From Prorocentrum cordatum (Eukaryota; Sar; Dinophyceae; Prorocentrales; Prorocentraceae): a stretch of DNA of 64,000 bases. Where the stretch lies: NCBI GenBank assembly GCA_963575745.1, contig CAUYUJ010018300.1:112501-176500 (forward strand), read 5' to 3'. A model generated the notes under the pieces. It did no database searches. It was given only the letters and a program-made list of their open reading frames with translations, and had not been told where the DNA came from. Position 1 is the stretch's first letter; each line of letters opens with the position of its first letter. This document shows positions 46,012 to 56,479 of the stretch, in pieces. Both the position numbers and the translations under genes were made by a program.

Positions 46012-46546
46012 CCCCATGGAGGGGGGCATATTCCTTGAACGGCATGTAGATGTCTGAAGGTGCCTTTGTCTTAACCTGCTTCCGCGAGATGGATTTTACA
46101 ATCACCTCCAGCTCCGCCCAATCCAAAACAACGGCGTGTCCTCCAGCCTTCTTCATCTTGTCGATGACCGTATCAAGGCATCCTGTGAATATCTTGAGCT
46201 CGCCCTCGTTGGTGCCAATCAAAGCTTTCAAGCTGGTGTAGGTCAGCCTCCTGCACTTGTACTTGGCGTCGTGCACCTTCCAGCAATAGAAGCAAACCTT
46301 GCCCTGGGTCTTGCCCTCCGGCGAGCATTGTTGCCCCCACAAACGAGTGACGCTCGGGTCGACGGGATCCTGGGAGTCATCGGTCTTCGTGCACAACGTA
46401 CACGCACGACCATCAGGAATTCTGGACACTCTCGTAGAAACAGGGTTCTGGTGTTGACGCTTTGGCTCAGCAACCGAAGGATGATCCTCCAACTCAGCCT
46501 CCATCTTGCGCTTGCCACCCCGAAGAGACATGGCCCGGGCTTGCAT
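46012..46546 (-). CDS. Cys-rich zinc-ribbon-like hypothetical protein, C-terminus lost in gap
   Basis: 178 codons are readable before the gap. The start at 46546 is well supported: an in-frame TGA lies five codons upstream, and a second Met (MSLRGGKRKME) is at residue 6. Residues 1-35 are basic and charged (GGKRK, PKRQ), suggesting possible nuclear targeting. Residues 48-98 hold C49-x2-C52, C74, C85-x2-C88 and C98, with a W at 70, compatible with one or two zinc sites. Residues 100-178 are a mixed helical domain (SLKALIGTNEGELKIF, HAVVLDWAELEVIVKSI). No named family. The only minus-strand gene here without a frame break. Confidence 0.7.
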
Positions 46547-46695
46547 AATTCGCCTCCGTCAAGTTATGACCACAAATGCACAAAAAATGCGTTGGGTAAA
46601 GGGTAACTTACGGGAAGGCGAAGCGCCAAATTGGCTACAAATGGCTGCAGTCGGGCAATGACGGGCGACGCAGGCGACTCGCCACGAGCTGCTAA

Positions 46696-47013
46696 GGAAG
46701 TCAACACGACAACTTATGGGCGTGGCGGGCGGCTACGTGGCACCCCCTGGGTTGCCTTGAACCTCTCATCGAGTCTGGAACAACTCGCAAGAACAATGCG
46801 AAAATAAAAGTGCCAGATGATTTCCCCTCTCTGCTAAACCCACTATGCACACGGTCTGGAAGCATGACCGATAGCGAAACTCCTGAGTTGGAACTGCCCC
46901 CCCCTGAGGAGACACCCCACATATTCGAAATCCCGCTCGACACAATGACGAACTTGCTCACGAGAGGCGCTCAGGACAGGGGCGAATGTGCAAGCACGGT
47001 GGGCATGGAGTGA
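46696..47013 (+). CDS. Hypothetical ORF, start unclear
   Basis: A plus-strand frame open from after a TAA near 46693 to TGA at 47013. It has protein-like composition (LGCLEPLIESGTTRKNNAKI, VPDDFPSLLNPLCTRSGS, LELPPPEETPHIFEIPLDTM), but the first ATG is late, encoding MTDSET at about 46864. A minus-strand frame (46701-46961) is also open. This may be chance in the region upstream of the 46546 gene. Confidence 0.25.
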   Translation, partial: GSQHDNLWAWRAATWHPLGCLEPLIESGTTRKNNAKIKVPDDFPSLLNPLCTRSGSMTDSETPELELPPPEETPHIFEIPLDTMTNLLTRGAQDRGECASTVGME

Positions 47014-47159
47014 CCACCCACCGCCTGGAAGATATGATTCCTGGTGTTATTTTGACACGAGGCGCCAGGCTCAGAGTGCGAGAAGAGCCGCCTAGCTGCC
47101 TTCAAAATCCTGCCGAATCGTACTCGTCGGTGTTGGCGTTGGTCATCATCGTGCGTCGT

Positions 47160-47600
47160 CGTCCTCAGACGGCGTCATCGAAATCGTTCGCGGTTTCGTG
47201 GGCGTCGTCAGGGTCCTTGTCCTCAGAGTCGGCAACTTCACAGTCGACGTCGTCAGAATCGGCGTCGTCAGGCGACGTCGTCAGAAGTGTCGTCGTCAAA
47301 GTCGCCGTCGTCATAGAACTCTGGGTCGACGTCGTCCTGTCGGGGGTGGTAGTCAGAGTCGTCGTCGACATCAGAGCATGCGTTGTTGTCTGAGACACGT
47401 CGCGGTCAGCGTCGCCGTCGTCGCAACTGTCGTCGCCAGAATCGCTATCATCGCAAGGGTCTCCACAGCCAGATTCCACGTCGTCGAAGTCGTCGTCAGA
47501 ATCGCAGCGCCCAGAAGGGTCGCCGTCAGAGCCATCATCATCGTCATAATCGTTTCCTGAGCCGCCGTTGTCGTCGAGCCGTCGCCGTCCTCGTCGGCGC
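47160..47600. repeat. Degenerate GTC/GTCGTCAGA repeats (acidic on minus strand)
   Basis: GTCGTCAGAATC and TCGTCGTC units. The minus strand reads an acidic Asp/Ser-rich peptide (DSDDVDCEVADSEDKDPDDA) through two frames. It could be the acidic region of a decayed minus-strand gene or only a decayed GAC array. Confidence 0.5.
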
Positions 47601-48930
47601 GAGCCCGCACGCCCGCATGCAAGAGGCTCACATGCCACGCAGTGGCGCGGGGCATCCAAGAGGACTCCGTTTGGTCCTCTGGAGGACTGACGAGGCAGGG
47701 GGCGCTGAATGGCAAACTCTCGCAAGGGCCACCAGGGTCAAAAACCTATTCTGCCTGCCGCCACTTGCTGAGCGCAAGGCGCTACGCCCGGGTGCCGGCG
47801 GCTTCCAGGGGCTTGCAAGCGTCGCATCCGTCATCATGGCGATCGTCCATCGTCACTCTGTCCCCCACTTTGCTACTATATCCTTTGCAAATGTGCCCGC
47901 CCCGAGCCGCCCGCGCGCCCTCCGTGCATTCCGGGGCCTGCGGCGTAGCCAAAAAGTAAGGCTACTTGCGGTCCTGCCTGCTACAAGACGCGGCCAAGAG
48001 CGGTCACCATGCTCGACAGCACTGGCCCCGCAGCATGGCCTGCCCGGCGCGAACGGCGCGGATCGGGAAGGCAGGATCATCGGCGAAGGGGCGCAAGGGA
48101 GAGACACGGGAGTGCAGCGCGGAGGCAAGTAGCAGGGCAGCGGAGTCAGGAGGGGCAACGCAGGGACTGGCAAGAGCAGAGGGCGCAGCAGAGAGCGACA
48201 GGGAAACAGCGCAGAAGGACAACGAGTTGGGTGGACAAGTGGAAACAGGAGGACCAAGACAGAGTAATAACGAAAACAAGGGTCAGGAAAAACCAGAAGA
48301 GCGGAGCGAGGACGAGGCGCGCGGGAGGCGGAATAGCACGAGGTTTTAGAATTGGCTGGAACTTGCGCGGGCTCAGAATAAAGGGGGGCGCGGTGTTAGA
48401 CGGGCCCGCCACTCGTTGCCAATGTTGGCTCCAAATGGGCGAACTATATTACGTGTTGGTAATGTGTTCTTGGCATAATTTCGCAATCATATCAGTGGCG
48501 CGGATATATGACATGCGGTGAATAGTTAATATGCGGCTACACCGCGTGGGGAATGCATTGTAAGCTAAACACGTAGACCGTAGCCACTCATGCCGATATA
48601 GCGTTCCAAACATAATGTAGTGATATGCGTAGAATATCCCCGTCGTGTGTCTATCACGATACGGCGTCGGCAAATCTCACTGGCAATCTGGTAGCGTTAA
48701 AAGTGCCTGCGCTCGCGCAACTTCTGCCGGCGCAAACTGCCCCAGGGAAGCCAACATAACACGGGGGCGTTTCAAAGCGCCCCCCTGGCGGCCCAGGATG
48801 CACACAGAAGAACAGCCAGCAGGACCTACAGAGGAAACCCCATTGCTTTGCTCGCAGTGCATGACATAAGCTCGCAGCCCGAGGCGATCACATAGCCGCC
48901 AAATCGTTTCCATTCTGGCACACTGCCTCA
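47601..48930. other. Unassigned sequence
   Basis: GC-rich to 48400, then an AT-richer stretch at 48440-48670 without repeats or convincing frames. No gene supported. Confidence 0.5.
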
Positions 48931-48934
48931 AGAC

Positions 48935-49245
48935 GACCGCGTTAGAGCCCCAAGAGAGCCATCAAACAACCCACAGGAACCCCGGGCGCTCAGGAGCCCC
49001 TGCGTAAAGCCCAGGCACCGTCCGGAAACCACCCAGATCGTTCCCGAGGTCCCCAACGGAGCCCCATGATATACCACGACAACGAATGTTCGACCCAAGA
49101 GACCGCGTTGCACCACCCAACGGCCCCCCCAAACCCACCCGAAGAGCCCCTCCAAAGCGTTGCGAAATGGCCTCTGGGCCGCCTAGAGCCCCTCGAGAAG
49201 CCCCTGGGCCAAAATGTCACGCGCGGCAGCTATCCCCCCACGCTG
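48935..49245. repeat. Degenerate CCAAGA/GCCCC family stretch
   Basis: GAGCCCCAAGAGAGCC, AGGAGCCCCTG and GACCCAAGAGAC units, weakly related to the 515-2460 array. Confidence 0.45.
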
Positions 49246-51125
49246 AAGTCTTTTCATTTTCTAATAATTCCCCCCCGCCCAGACAATGCTTGCGTTGGAA
49301 CCTGGCCCCCTACGCTGTGATTTCCTCAACTAGCACCGCCCGCGCATAAGACCAATCCCTTGCTGACAATGCCCCCGCAGTCCTCGCGGGAAACTGCCTT
49401 TTCGCCCCCCGCGGGCTCGTCGCGCGCAGCATTGCACGTAGTGCAGCGCGATGTGCCGACGGGCAAATGCACGACGCACGGGCGGCGTGGAGTCGCTCAA
49501 TTATAGAGCGGACTCACCGCGCGGGCACTGCCCTCGACCCCGCTAGCATACGACATTGGCGATTGGCGAACGGGCGCCCCCTACAAGTAGCACTGCCTGG
49601 GGCCGCGAGCGCAAGGGTGAGACGCGAGGAACATAAATGGCGCACGGCGCAAGCGAAGCGCGCAGTCCAACGCCAACTCTACGTCAGGCGAAGGCGGGCG
49701 CCTCAACCTGGGAGGCGCGAGAGGGCCAGATTGGGCGACGGGGCGACTCTCGGAGCGCGGTGGGCCAAGCGGGCGCACATGGCAACGCATACTCGCGGCA
49801 ACTCCACGACCGTGCTCCCGCGTAGATCTCGCCGCGTAACCAATGCCACCAGGTGCGCTACAGGGGCCAGGGCCGAGCCATTCGGCAGTTCGCGGTTTGC
49901 AAGCCAAGAGTTGAAGCGGGGTGCATCGGCGGGCGGGACCCGCGCTGCGCAAACATTGCATTCGCTCGCCGACGGCGCAGCTACTCGCCAAGTCCCCACA
50001 TGCGACCCCCTGGCGCGCGATCTGTCTCAAGGGCCAATTGGGCAATCGCGCCGCCCGCTCAGTGGCGATCGAGATCCGCATTGCCGCGCGCGCCTCGGCT
50101 ATGCGCGAAGATTTGGCTCTGGCACTCGTCGGCGCCGACGTATTTGCACACGCGCTTCGTGATTGTATGGTTCCGCCCCGCCTCGCCTCGGCCTCCAGGA
50201 TGTCTCGGCGCTGGCAATCGTCGCGGGGCCGGGCCGCGGCGATGCCAGGTCTGACTGGCTGTCGCCGCCGCGCCCGCCGTCGCGCGCAAGCGCATCTGCG
50301 CCCGCCATGCGGGGGCAACCGTATTATTGGATATGTTCGCGCAGCAGGTTGAACGCGCTTCCGCTACGCGCTGCGACAAATGGCGGGGCGCGCGCGTGAA
50401 AGTCCAGGATGGCCACGCCGCGGGCCTGAGCTTTCGCCGTTGCCCTTTGCCACGCCATCCAAGTGGCCGAGCAACTATTGCACGCCGCGCGCAGGGGAAT
50501 GGCGGAGGCGCGCGTCGCGTCGCGAGAAACAAAATCATCGGGGCGGAAGGGCCTGTGGGCGGGGGGTCAAGAAGGGCGCGGGGGCCGTTGGGGGCGCTGG
50601 GCGGTGGAGGGGGGGGGGGGTGCGGAGCGCGTCGCGCCGTTTAGACATGACACATGACAAGCTCGGGTTGGAGGGGGCACTAGCGCGGCCGCGCTGGGGA
50701 GCTGGGGTCGACGAGGGAGGGGGGCGGGGGGGGGCGCCTTGCCGCGCAAAAAGAAATAGGAAATGGGCGAGGAGCGGATGCCCCATTGGGGCACTGGGAG
50801 CGCGGGGGAGAGATGCGAGGAGACGCTAGGCGCGTTCCGGAAACAGGCAGGCTAGGGGGGAGACGGGACTGGACTGCGGCGCTGGGGGCGCTGGGGGGGC
50901 GCAGGGGCCACTTGGCGAGGGTCTCATTGGGGCGCTGGGGGCGCTGGGGTACGTAGGGGGGGGGCTCGGCGCGCGTCGCGGCGTGAAAACCAGCGGCATT
51001 CTTCTAGTTTTTGCGACTGTCATGATTAGAAACAGCACGACAAGGCTGGCCGCGGCCGAGTCGTGTTCACGTGCAACGCAAACATGGCGGAGCTGGCGGT
51101 GATCATATTGACGACGACCATTGCG
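49246..51125. other. Unassigned GC-rich sequence
   Basis: Multiple overlapping frames on both strands, none compelling. 50570-50990 has GGGGGCGCTGGG-type G-rich short repeats. No domains. Confidence 0.5.
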
Positions 51126-51398
51126 CCGTTGACGATGTGATTACGATGGCGACAATGAAAACGGCGATGGCGCCGATAACGCCGACGGCGATGATCATCG
51201 CGGCGACGGCGCAGACGACGGCGATGGCGACGGCAGCGAGGACAGCGAGGGCGGCGAGGAGGGCGACGGTGAGCCTGATACATCTGATGACGATGACGAC
51301 GACCAGAATGAACATGATGACGCCGACAGCGTCGGTAACGCTGGCGACGCTAACGACAACGACGGTGGCCACGCGGACGATGACAGCGGCCAGTGAGA
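51126..51398 (+). other. Acidic open frame (degenerate GAC/GGC repeat)
   Basis: One plus frame, bounded by TGA on both sides and lacking ATG, reads DGDNENGDGADNADGDDHRG and on to DEPDTSDDDDDDQNEHDDAD-like acidic sequence ending GGHADDDSGQ. Codon choice follows GAC/GGC/GAT triplets, so it may be a decayed trinucleotide array. The complementary hydrophobic minus frame is its mirror image. Confidence 0.35.
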
Positions 51399-51989
51399 GG
51401 GGGCGGGGGAGACGGAGGAGAAAGAGGAGCAAGAAAAGAAGGAGCAACGGAGGCTACAGGTAGGCCAGAGCAGGCGGCCACGGATGAGAAGGGGAGGAGA
51501 TGGTCGAGGAGGGGGAGGAGGGGGCGCTGCGGGCGGGGGGCGGGGATAACGCGGGCAAGGTGAAGGCGGAGGGCGCGGTGGACAAGGAAAACGAGAATCA
51601 AGAGGCGGAGCTGGGTTGCAAGGAGGAGCTGACGAAGACAATGTTGACGATACGCATTTACTTCAGTTCCCCTGCGCTCGCAGAGGGCGCAGTCATCTGG
51701 GCGCCCATCCGCCCGCCGCGAGGGCTGCCCGCCCTGGGCGGCCTCTCGGCGCCTCTGGCCATGCGCGTGGCCCGTCCCTGGGCGCGCCCCAGTTTAAAGG
51801 GGTCCCCTCCCAGGGCCTGGGCATGGGGCGGCCACGTGGTGGCGCCAAAGGCCTTCGGCCAAGGCCATGAGATCTTCGCGGTGCGCCCCTTCGGCGCGGG
51901 CGACGCGGGCGTGGGCGCGAGTCCCGGGCCTCGGCCTGACACTCGGCCTCGCCGCCAGCACGCCCGCCGCCAGTAGCTGCGCTGGCGGC

Positions 51990-52319
51990 GGCCAGAGAGG
52001 CCATCGAGGAAGAGAACTGGGAAGGGGACGCGGATGAGGAGGCCAAAGAGAAGGGCGACGAATACGAGAAGAAGGGGGCGAGCACAAGCTGGGCGACCAG
52101 GACGGCGAGGAAGGCGAGATGCAGGGCGCGACAGACGAGGGCGAGGCGGAGCGCAGGGACGCCGAAGAGGCAGATGAGGGGCAGGGCGTAGCGGAAGAAG
52201 TGAATGAGCACGGGGCGGAGGACGGGCAGGACGAGGGCAAAAAGGACGAGGGCGAATCGCGCGGGGAGGGATGCGACGAGGGGGGGTTGGTCTGGGAGAA
52301 CTACGATGAGAATGAATAA
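51990..52319 (+). CDS. Hypothetical acidic ORF
   Basis: The plus frame ending at 52319 reads QGATDEGEAERRDAEEADEG, then EEVNEHGAEDGQDEGKKDEG and WENYDENE. Glu/Gly-rich with a clean stop. A Pro/Leu-rich frame runs opposite on the minus strand. No family; weak. Confidence 0.25.
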
Positions 52320-53365
52320 GACGAGGGGGGGGCGATAAGGGGAATGACTAGGATATCTCCAGAAATCCCACCAACCCTCTGGACGGCGGTGGTTTAGACC
52401 TCTCCCACCCCTCATTCTTCCCCATCAGGAAAGCATTTACCCCTCCCCCATACACCCCCCCCCTGGACCAGGGCGGGGGGGTTCGCGAGTCGTCGGGGCG
52501 CCCAACAAAACCTCGGCAAGGAAACCAACATCATTAGTTTAATAAGGTTGTGGACCCCCCCGTCATCGCCCCCACCCAAGATGGCCCGAAGATGGCCCCC
52601 ACAGCCACCACATGGTATCCCAAGAGGGCCCCTAGAGGTGGCCATGAAGCCCCAAGACGCCCTCAGGGTGCCCAGGTTTCGTCGAGGATGCCAAATCATT
52701 GATGTCACTGAGCTTTTAGCCACATATTGGCATCTTGGGGGCGGCGCTAATTAAGATGGGTCCAAAGAGCGCCTAGGTGGGCCAAAGATCACCCCCATCA
52801 TGGCGCAAGCTACCCCAAGATGTCTCAGAATGGTTTCCTCTGCGTGCTGTCCACGTCCCTGATCGAGGCAATTCCTCTGGGCACCGTTCCTTGATGGGCT
52901 GATGGGGACCCGACAAGCGTCAACAATTCACCAGAGCACATATTACTGTCAGATACTGAACGATACATCGGCTGACAGGCTACGGCGTAAAGATATGAGT
53001 GAACATCTGCGTGAAATACACGTACAAAACCCAACACATGCAACGCATTCTACACGCACGCCTGCGCGCACAGGGGAGGGGCAAGGCGGGCGAAGATGAA
53101 GGGAAAGGAGGATGAGAAGGGAGATTGCGAACGAAAAGGGAGAATTGGGGAGGAAATAAGAAAGCTTAAAGAAATGCTGATGTCATGAGAGGCACAGGGT
53201 GGACCTCCTCGACATGTACGTATGCTGCGCATCTGCTGCCTGTCATTTACCCCTCACGCCATGACGTGATTCCTTCCAGTGCAATCATCAAGCCACTCTT
53301 ACTGCGATCCTCGCACATATCAGCACCCCGCTGGCATGCCTGAGAATGCGTTGCCAGCGAAGTTC
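52320..53365. other. Unassigned sequence with a CCAAGA stretch
   Basis: 52575-52830 has CCAAGATGGCC, CCCAAGAGGGCCCC and the family insert-like CCAAATCATTGATGTC. The rest is unassigned. Confidence 0.5.
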
Positions 53366-53369
53366 GTCA

Positions 53370-54940
53370 TCAACTTGGATTGTCGCCGTCGCGCAGGACC
53401 TCGGGCCAGCCCATGAGGAGCATCAGGGTGCACCCCGGCAAAATGGCGTACGTCTTCCCGCGGTTGTCGATGTCCACGCGCATGCAGATGACACTTTTGG
53501 TTGAGAGACCTGGGCAGGTTCCTTCGTGCCAAATGCGGCCCGCCGCCTTATTGCCTACCAGCCACTTCATGCTAAAGTTCGTGTCGAAGAACTGCGGTAC
53601 ATCAAGTTTCTCTGGCCAGGGCTCAGTGGCGTCAGCATAGAAAATCAATTCCTGGGTACGCCTGTCAAGACCACGAATGGCGGCATGTAGGCTTTTGCTG
53701 CAGAGGGTCTCCAGCTTAGGTGGGTAGGATAGATTGGCCTCTCCGTAGGCGTTGATGTGCTCATCGATGTATTGTTCGCCCTTGCATGGAGTTGTAAACC
53801 AACCACCCTGTAATTCAAACGCCTCATTCGTCTTCTTCAGCATGGTGTCTACATCCACCCAGCACGGACCGCCGAAATACTCGCAGGCAGGAGAGGGTGC
53901 GATGCGCATGCGGTTCACCATCGTGTAGCTGTCACTCAGAACGTCCACGTGGCTGGCGGGGTCGCGCCTGATACCACAAAACCACAGACGTGAGCGATTG
54001 CAGATCGCGCCAAAGTCCTGTGCATCGATGGCAAGAGCGATGACGTCGTAGCCAGCCTTGTCCAGCACCTTCAAAATGTGATCCTCATCGGACATGCCAG
54101 TAGTCTCGGACACCTGCTGGAGCCCTTTGACATTCTCAAGGATAAACATGATCGGGCGACTTTTTTTGATATACTCCTCCACCATGCTGAATGCACCGCC
54201 AGTATTGCCCCCCCCCCCCCCCCCGCTTGGCAACAACTCGTCCTGTTCTTGGCGCCTTTGTTCAGCGGGGACCTGTCTGTGCATACAAATCCTGCGATAA
54301 AAATGTGGATCGCGGGGACGAGATCGTACTTGCCAGGGTGGCTGCGACTGTTAAAAGCTCGAGAAGATGATAACTCGGCCATGTCCCTGAATACACGGGT
54401 GCTCGCTGTGTTCGCATGGCCGTCCTCTTCCAAATTGCCTATCAACCATTATTGCTTCTCTGCGTCCTTCTCACATGTGAATGCGAGCGTAAACTCAGGA
54501 ACACGGCAGAAGAGTGTTCGCCAGTGGAGACTGAGTGCCTGCAGAACGTACCACGCCATATCACAGACACTAAACCCAGTTCCAATCCAAATACATTTGT
54601 CGGACAACTTGGACAAGGACACCCTCAGCTGGTTCAGCTGGTACGAGCTAAGGTTGTTGTGCCAAGGCTCGATGGCGACATGCAGCATTGTCCTCACCCT
54701 CGGCACGTCACGTTCAAGACCATCAGCGCTGTCGCCATCGCCACCTGCTGCAACGCCAGGCTTCGACGGATCGGGCACCTTGCCAGCATGCCGCGATAGT
54801 GCCTCTGTCGTGTGGCAGTAGCTGTCAGCACCCATGACCGTGTTGTTAACAGAAGCCTCCCCAGTGCCCATGCCCGAAAGGACGTCGCCAACGGACCCCA
54901 GGCTGCGAGGCGGCTGCACCTGAATTTGAGTATATGTCAT
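53370..54940 (-). pseudogene. Cytosine-C5 DNA methyltransferase-like, broken
   Basis: Family: C5 cytosine methyltransferases, which methylate DNA cytosine using S-adenosylmethionine. Visible in order: motif I-like WIGTGFSVCDMAWYVLQAL and a following CEKDAEKQ; the catalytic-loop region IFIAGFVCTDRSPLN, in which the usual Pro-Cys is Val-Cys; ENVKGL (ENV motif); a GYDVIALAIDAQDFGAICNR-SRLWFCG segment (RxR motif); a variable target-recognition stretch; and a C-terminal GCTLMLLMGWPEVLRDGD. Lesions: TAA at 54449-54451 after CEKDAEKQ, with homology resuming at once in the same frame; and a frame change at a 17-C run (54208-54224). The upstream frame begins near 54940 and probably belongs with 55212-56478. 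Dinoflagellate retrotransposons are known to carry such enzymes; I see no reverse transcriptase here. Confidence 0.8.
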
Positions 54941-54984
54941 GAATCAGTTTTTTGTTTGTTTTTTGTACTAAATTGTTCGTATTT

Positions 54985-55157
54985 TTTTGTATTGGTGGAA
55001 TTTGTGGTTCCAGAGCGTCGGCACTCTGGGGCAATTAATTTCCAGAGTGCCAACATAGATGCGCAAATAAATGAAAAATGGCGAATGTATCGAGGATTCG
55101 ATTTATTTGTCGGCCTAAGTTGGCACTCTGGGAATTACTGGTTCCAGAGTAGAAGAG

Positions 55158-55211
<54 letters not shown>
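54985..55211 (+). mobile_element. Poly(A)-tailed, hairpin-rich insert
   Basis: CCAGAGT/ACTCTGG motifs occur five or more times in opposing orientation: GGCACTCTGG (55020-55029) with CCAGAGTGCC (55042-55051), and CCAGAGTGCCAAC (55042-55054) with GTTGGCACTCTGG (55119-55131). Nested inside, CAAATAAAT (55064-55072) pairs with ATTTATTTG (55101-55109). The arms are symmetrical at 31 nt each. It ends in 54 A residues (55158-55211). It interrupts the methyltransferase-gene region between its two coding parts. On the minus strand it begins with T-rich sequence and ends TTCAG before coding resumes, so an intron-borne or introner-like insert is also possible. Confidence 0.6.
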
Positions 55212-55214
<3 letters not shown>

Positions 55215-56478
55215 CCAGTGCGCCTCGGGCTCGACATGAGGCTCGACCATTGGTAGGTTATTGAAGCCTTCCGCGATGTCATCCCAGGCGAGCTGGAATG
55301 GAACCTCCACGATGGCGGCGCCAGCGCCGATGTCCGCCGCACTCGCGGGAGGTGCCTGCGCCAGCTCGTCGCACACGACGTCGGCGAGGCCCCCCCGCCC
55401 TGCCGCCTTCTGAGGAGAAAGAAGGTTTCCGAGGGCGTCCTCCAAGGACTCGGTTAACACTCCTGGAATAGTGTCTGGCTCTGCTTGGTCTCGATGGGTG
55501 TCAACGACCATGCCCTCCATGACATCACTGGTGCCTTGCTTGTCAAGGTCGGTATCGCCAACCTCCTGCATATGAACATCATGAATTCCATTTTCGACAT
55601 CGCCCACGCAATCGACCTGCATGTCAGTGGGCGCGTCCGCGCCTACTGGCTGCGTCTCCCTGGGCGGAGGCTGTGCTGGCTGAGGCTGCGCGGGCTGGGG
55701 CTGCACTGACTCCGACTGCACTGTCTGCGGCTGCGCTGGATGTGGCAACGCTGGCTGTGTCTCAGGCGTTGCTGGCTGTGTCTGGGGCGCTTGCAGGGGC
55801 TGCGGCGTGTCTGGCTGGGGCGTTTCTGGCTGCGGCATGGTTGGCGACGGCTCTGGCGTTGACTGCTGACGCGTCTCTGACAGAAACGGTTTTGACTCAT
55901 GCTCCGCTGGCTCCGACGTTGCTGATTGATGCTGCGACTGCTGTGGCGTGGCTGGCTGTTGCGCTGGCTGTGGCGACGTCGGGCGCGGTGGCTGAGGCGC
56001 CGCTGGCTGCGGCGCGCATGCCTGAGGCGCCTGCTGACGCGCCTCTGGCTGACGCGCCTCTGGCATCGTCAGTCCAGGCGATGCCTCTGGCATGGGCCCT
56101 GCAGACCCCGATGACCCAGACAGCCCCTTTTGCGTCGTCATGGGTAGCCGCAGTCGCCTTCGCCCTGCAGCCCTGAACCGTGGACCCGTTGCCCGAACGC
56201 CCCTTCGAGCCTCTCCCCTTCGCCTTCCCTTTCGCATGCGCCTGTTCCGTCGCGGCCCCCGACATGAGGGCTCTCTGGATCGGCGTGCCTGCTAGACTCT
56301 TCAGAGAGTGCTTCAACACCATGTCTCCGCAGAGAAAATGATAGTATGCTGTTGCGGCGTTGAGCTGGCAAACGCGCTGTCGAGGAGTCAATCGACGCAC
56401 GGGGAGGCCGATATTACCGAAGGAGGGAAGCGAAGTGGATGAGGAAGCTGGCGACGAGGACGAGTCTGATAGGAACAA
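55212..56478 (-). pseudogene. N-terminal region of the methyltransferase-like gene: basic domain plus Pro/Gln-rich repeats
   Basis: The upstream part (to about 56150) reads FGNIGLPVRRLTPRQRVCQL, AYYHFLCGDMVLKHSLKSLA and a Lys/Gly tail (HAKGKAKGRGSKGRSGNGST). After a frame change near 56130 it becomes a long low-complexity PQ-rich segment (QPAAPQPPRPTSPQPAQQPA...) and then an acidic, ordered-looking stretch (DVMEGMVVDTHRDQAEPDTI; FQLAWDDIAEGFNNLPMVEP) that runs into the poly(A) insert at 55211. Same strand and direct adjacency suggest one gene with 53370-54940, but this is inference. Confidence 0.5.
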
Positions 56479-56479
56479 G

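Noticed and set aside
48580-48602. ACCGTAGCCACTCATG as a leader relic
   Set aside because: Nine matching bases, then agreement at chance level (13 of 21).
51103-51447. Hydrophobic 114-codon minus-strand frame resembling a membrane protein
   Set aside because: It is the exact complement of a GAC/GGC-rich acidic frame, so the hydrophobicity follows from the repeat.
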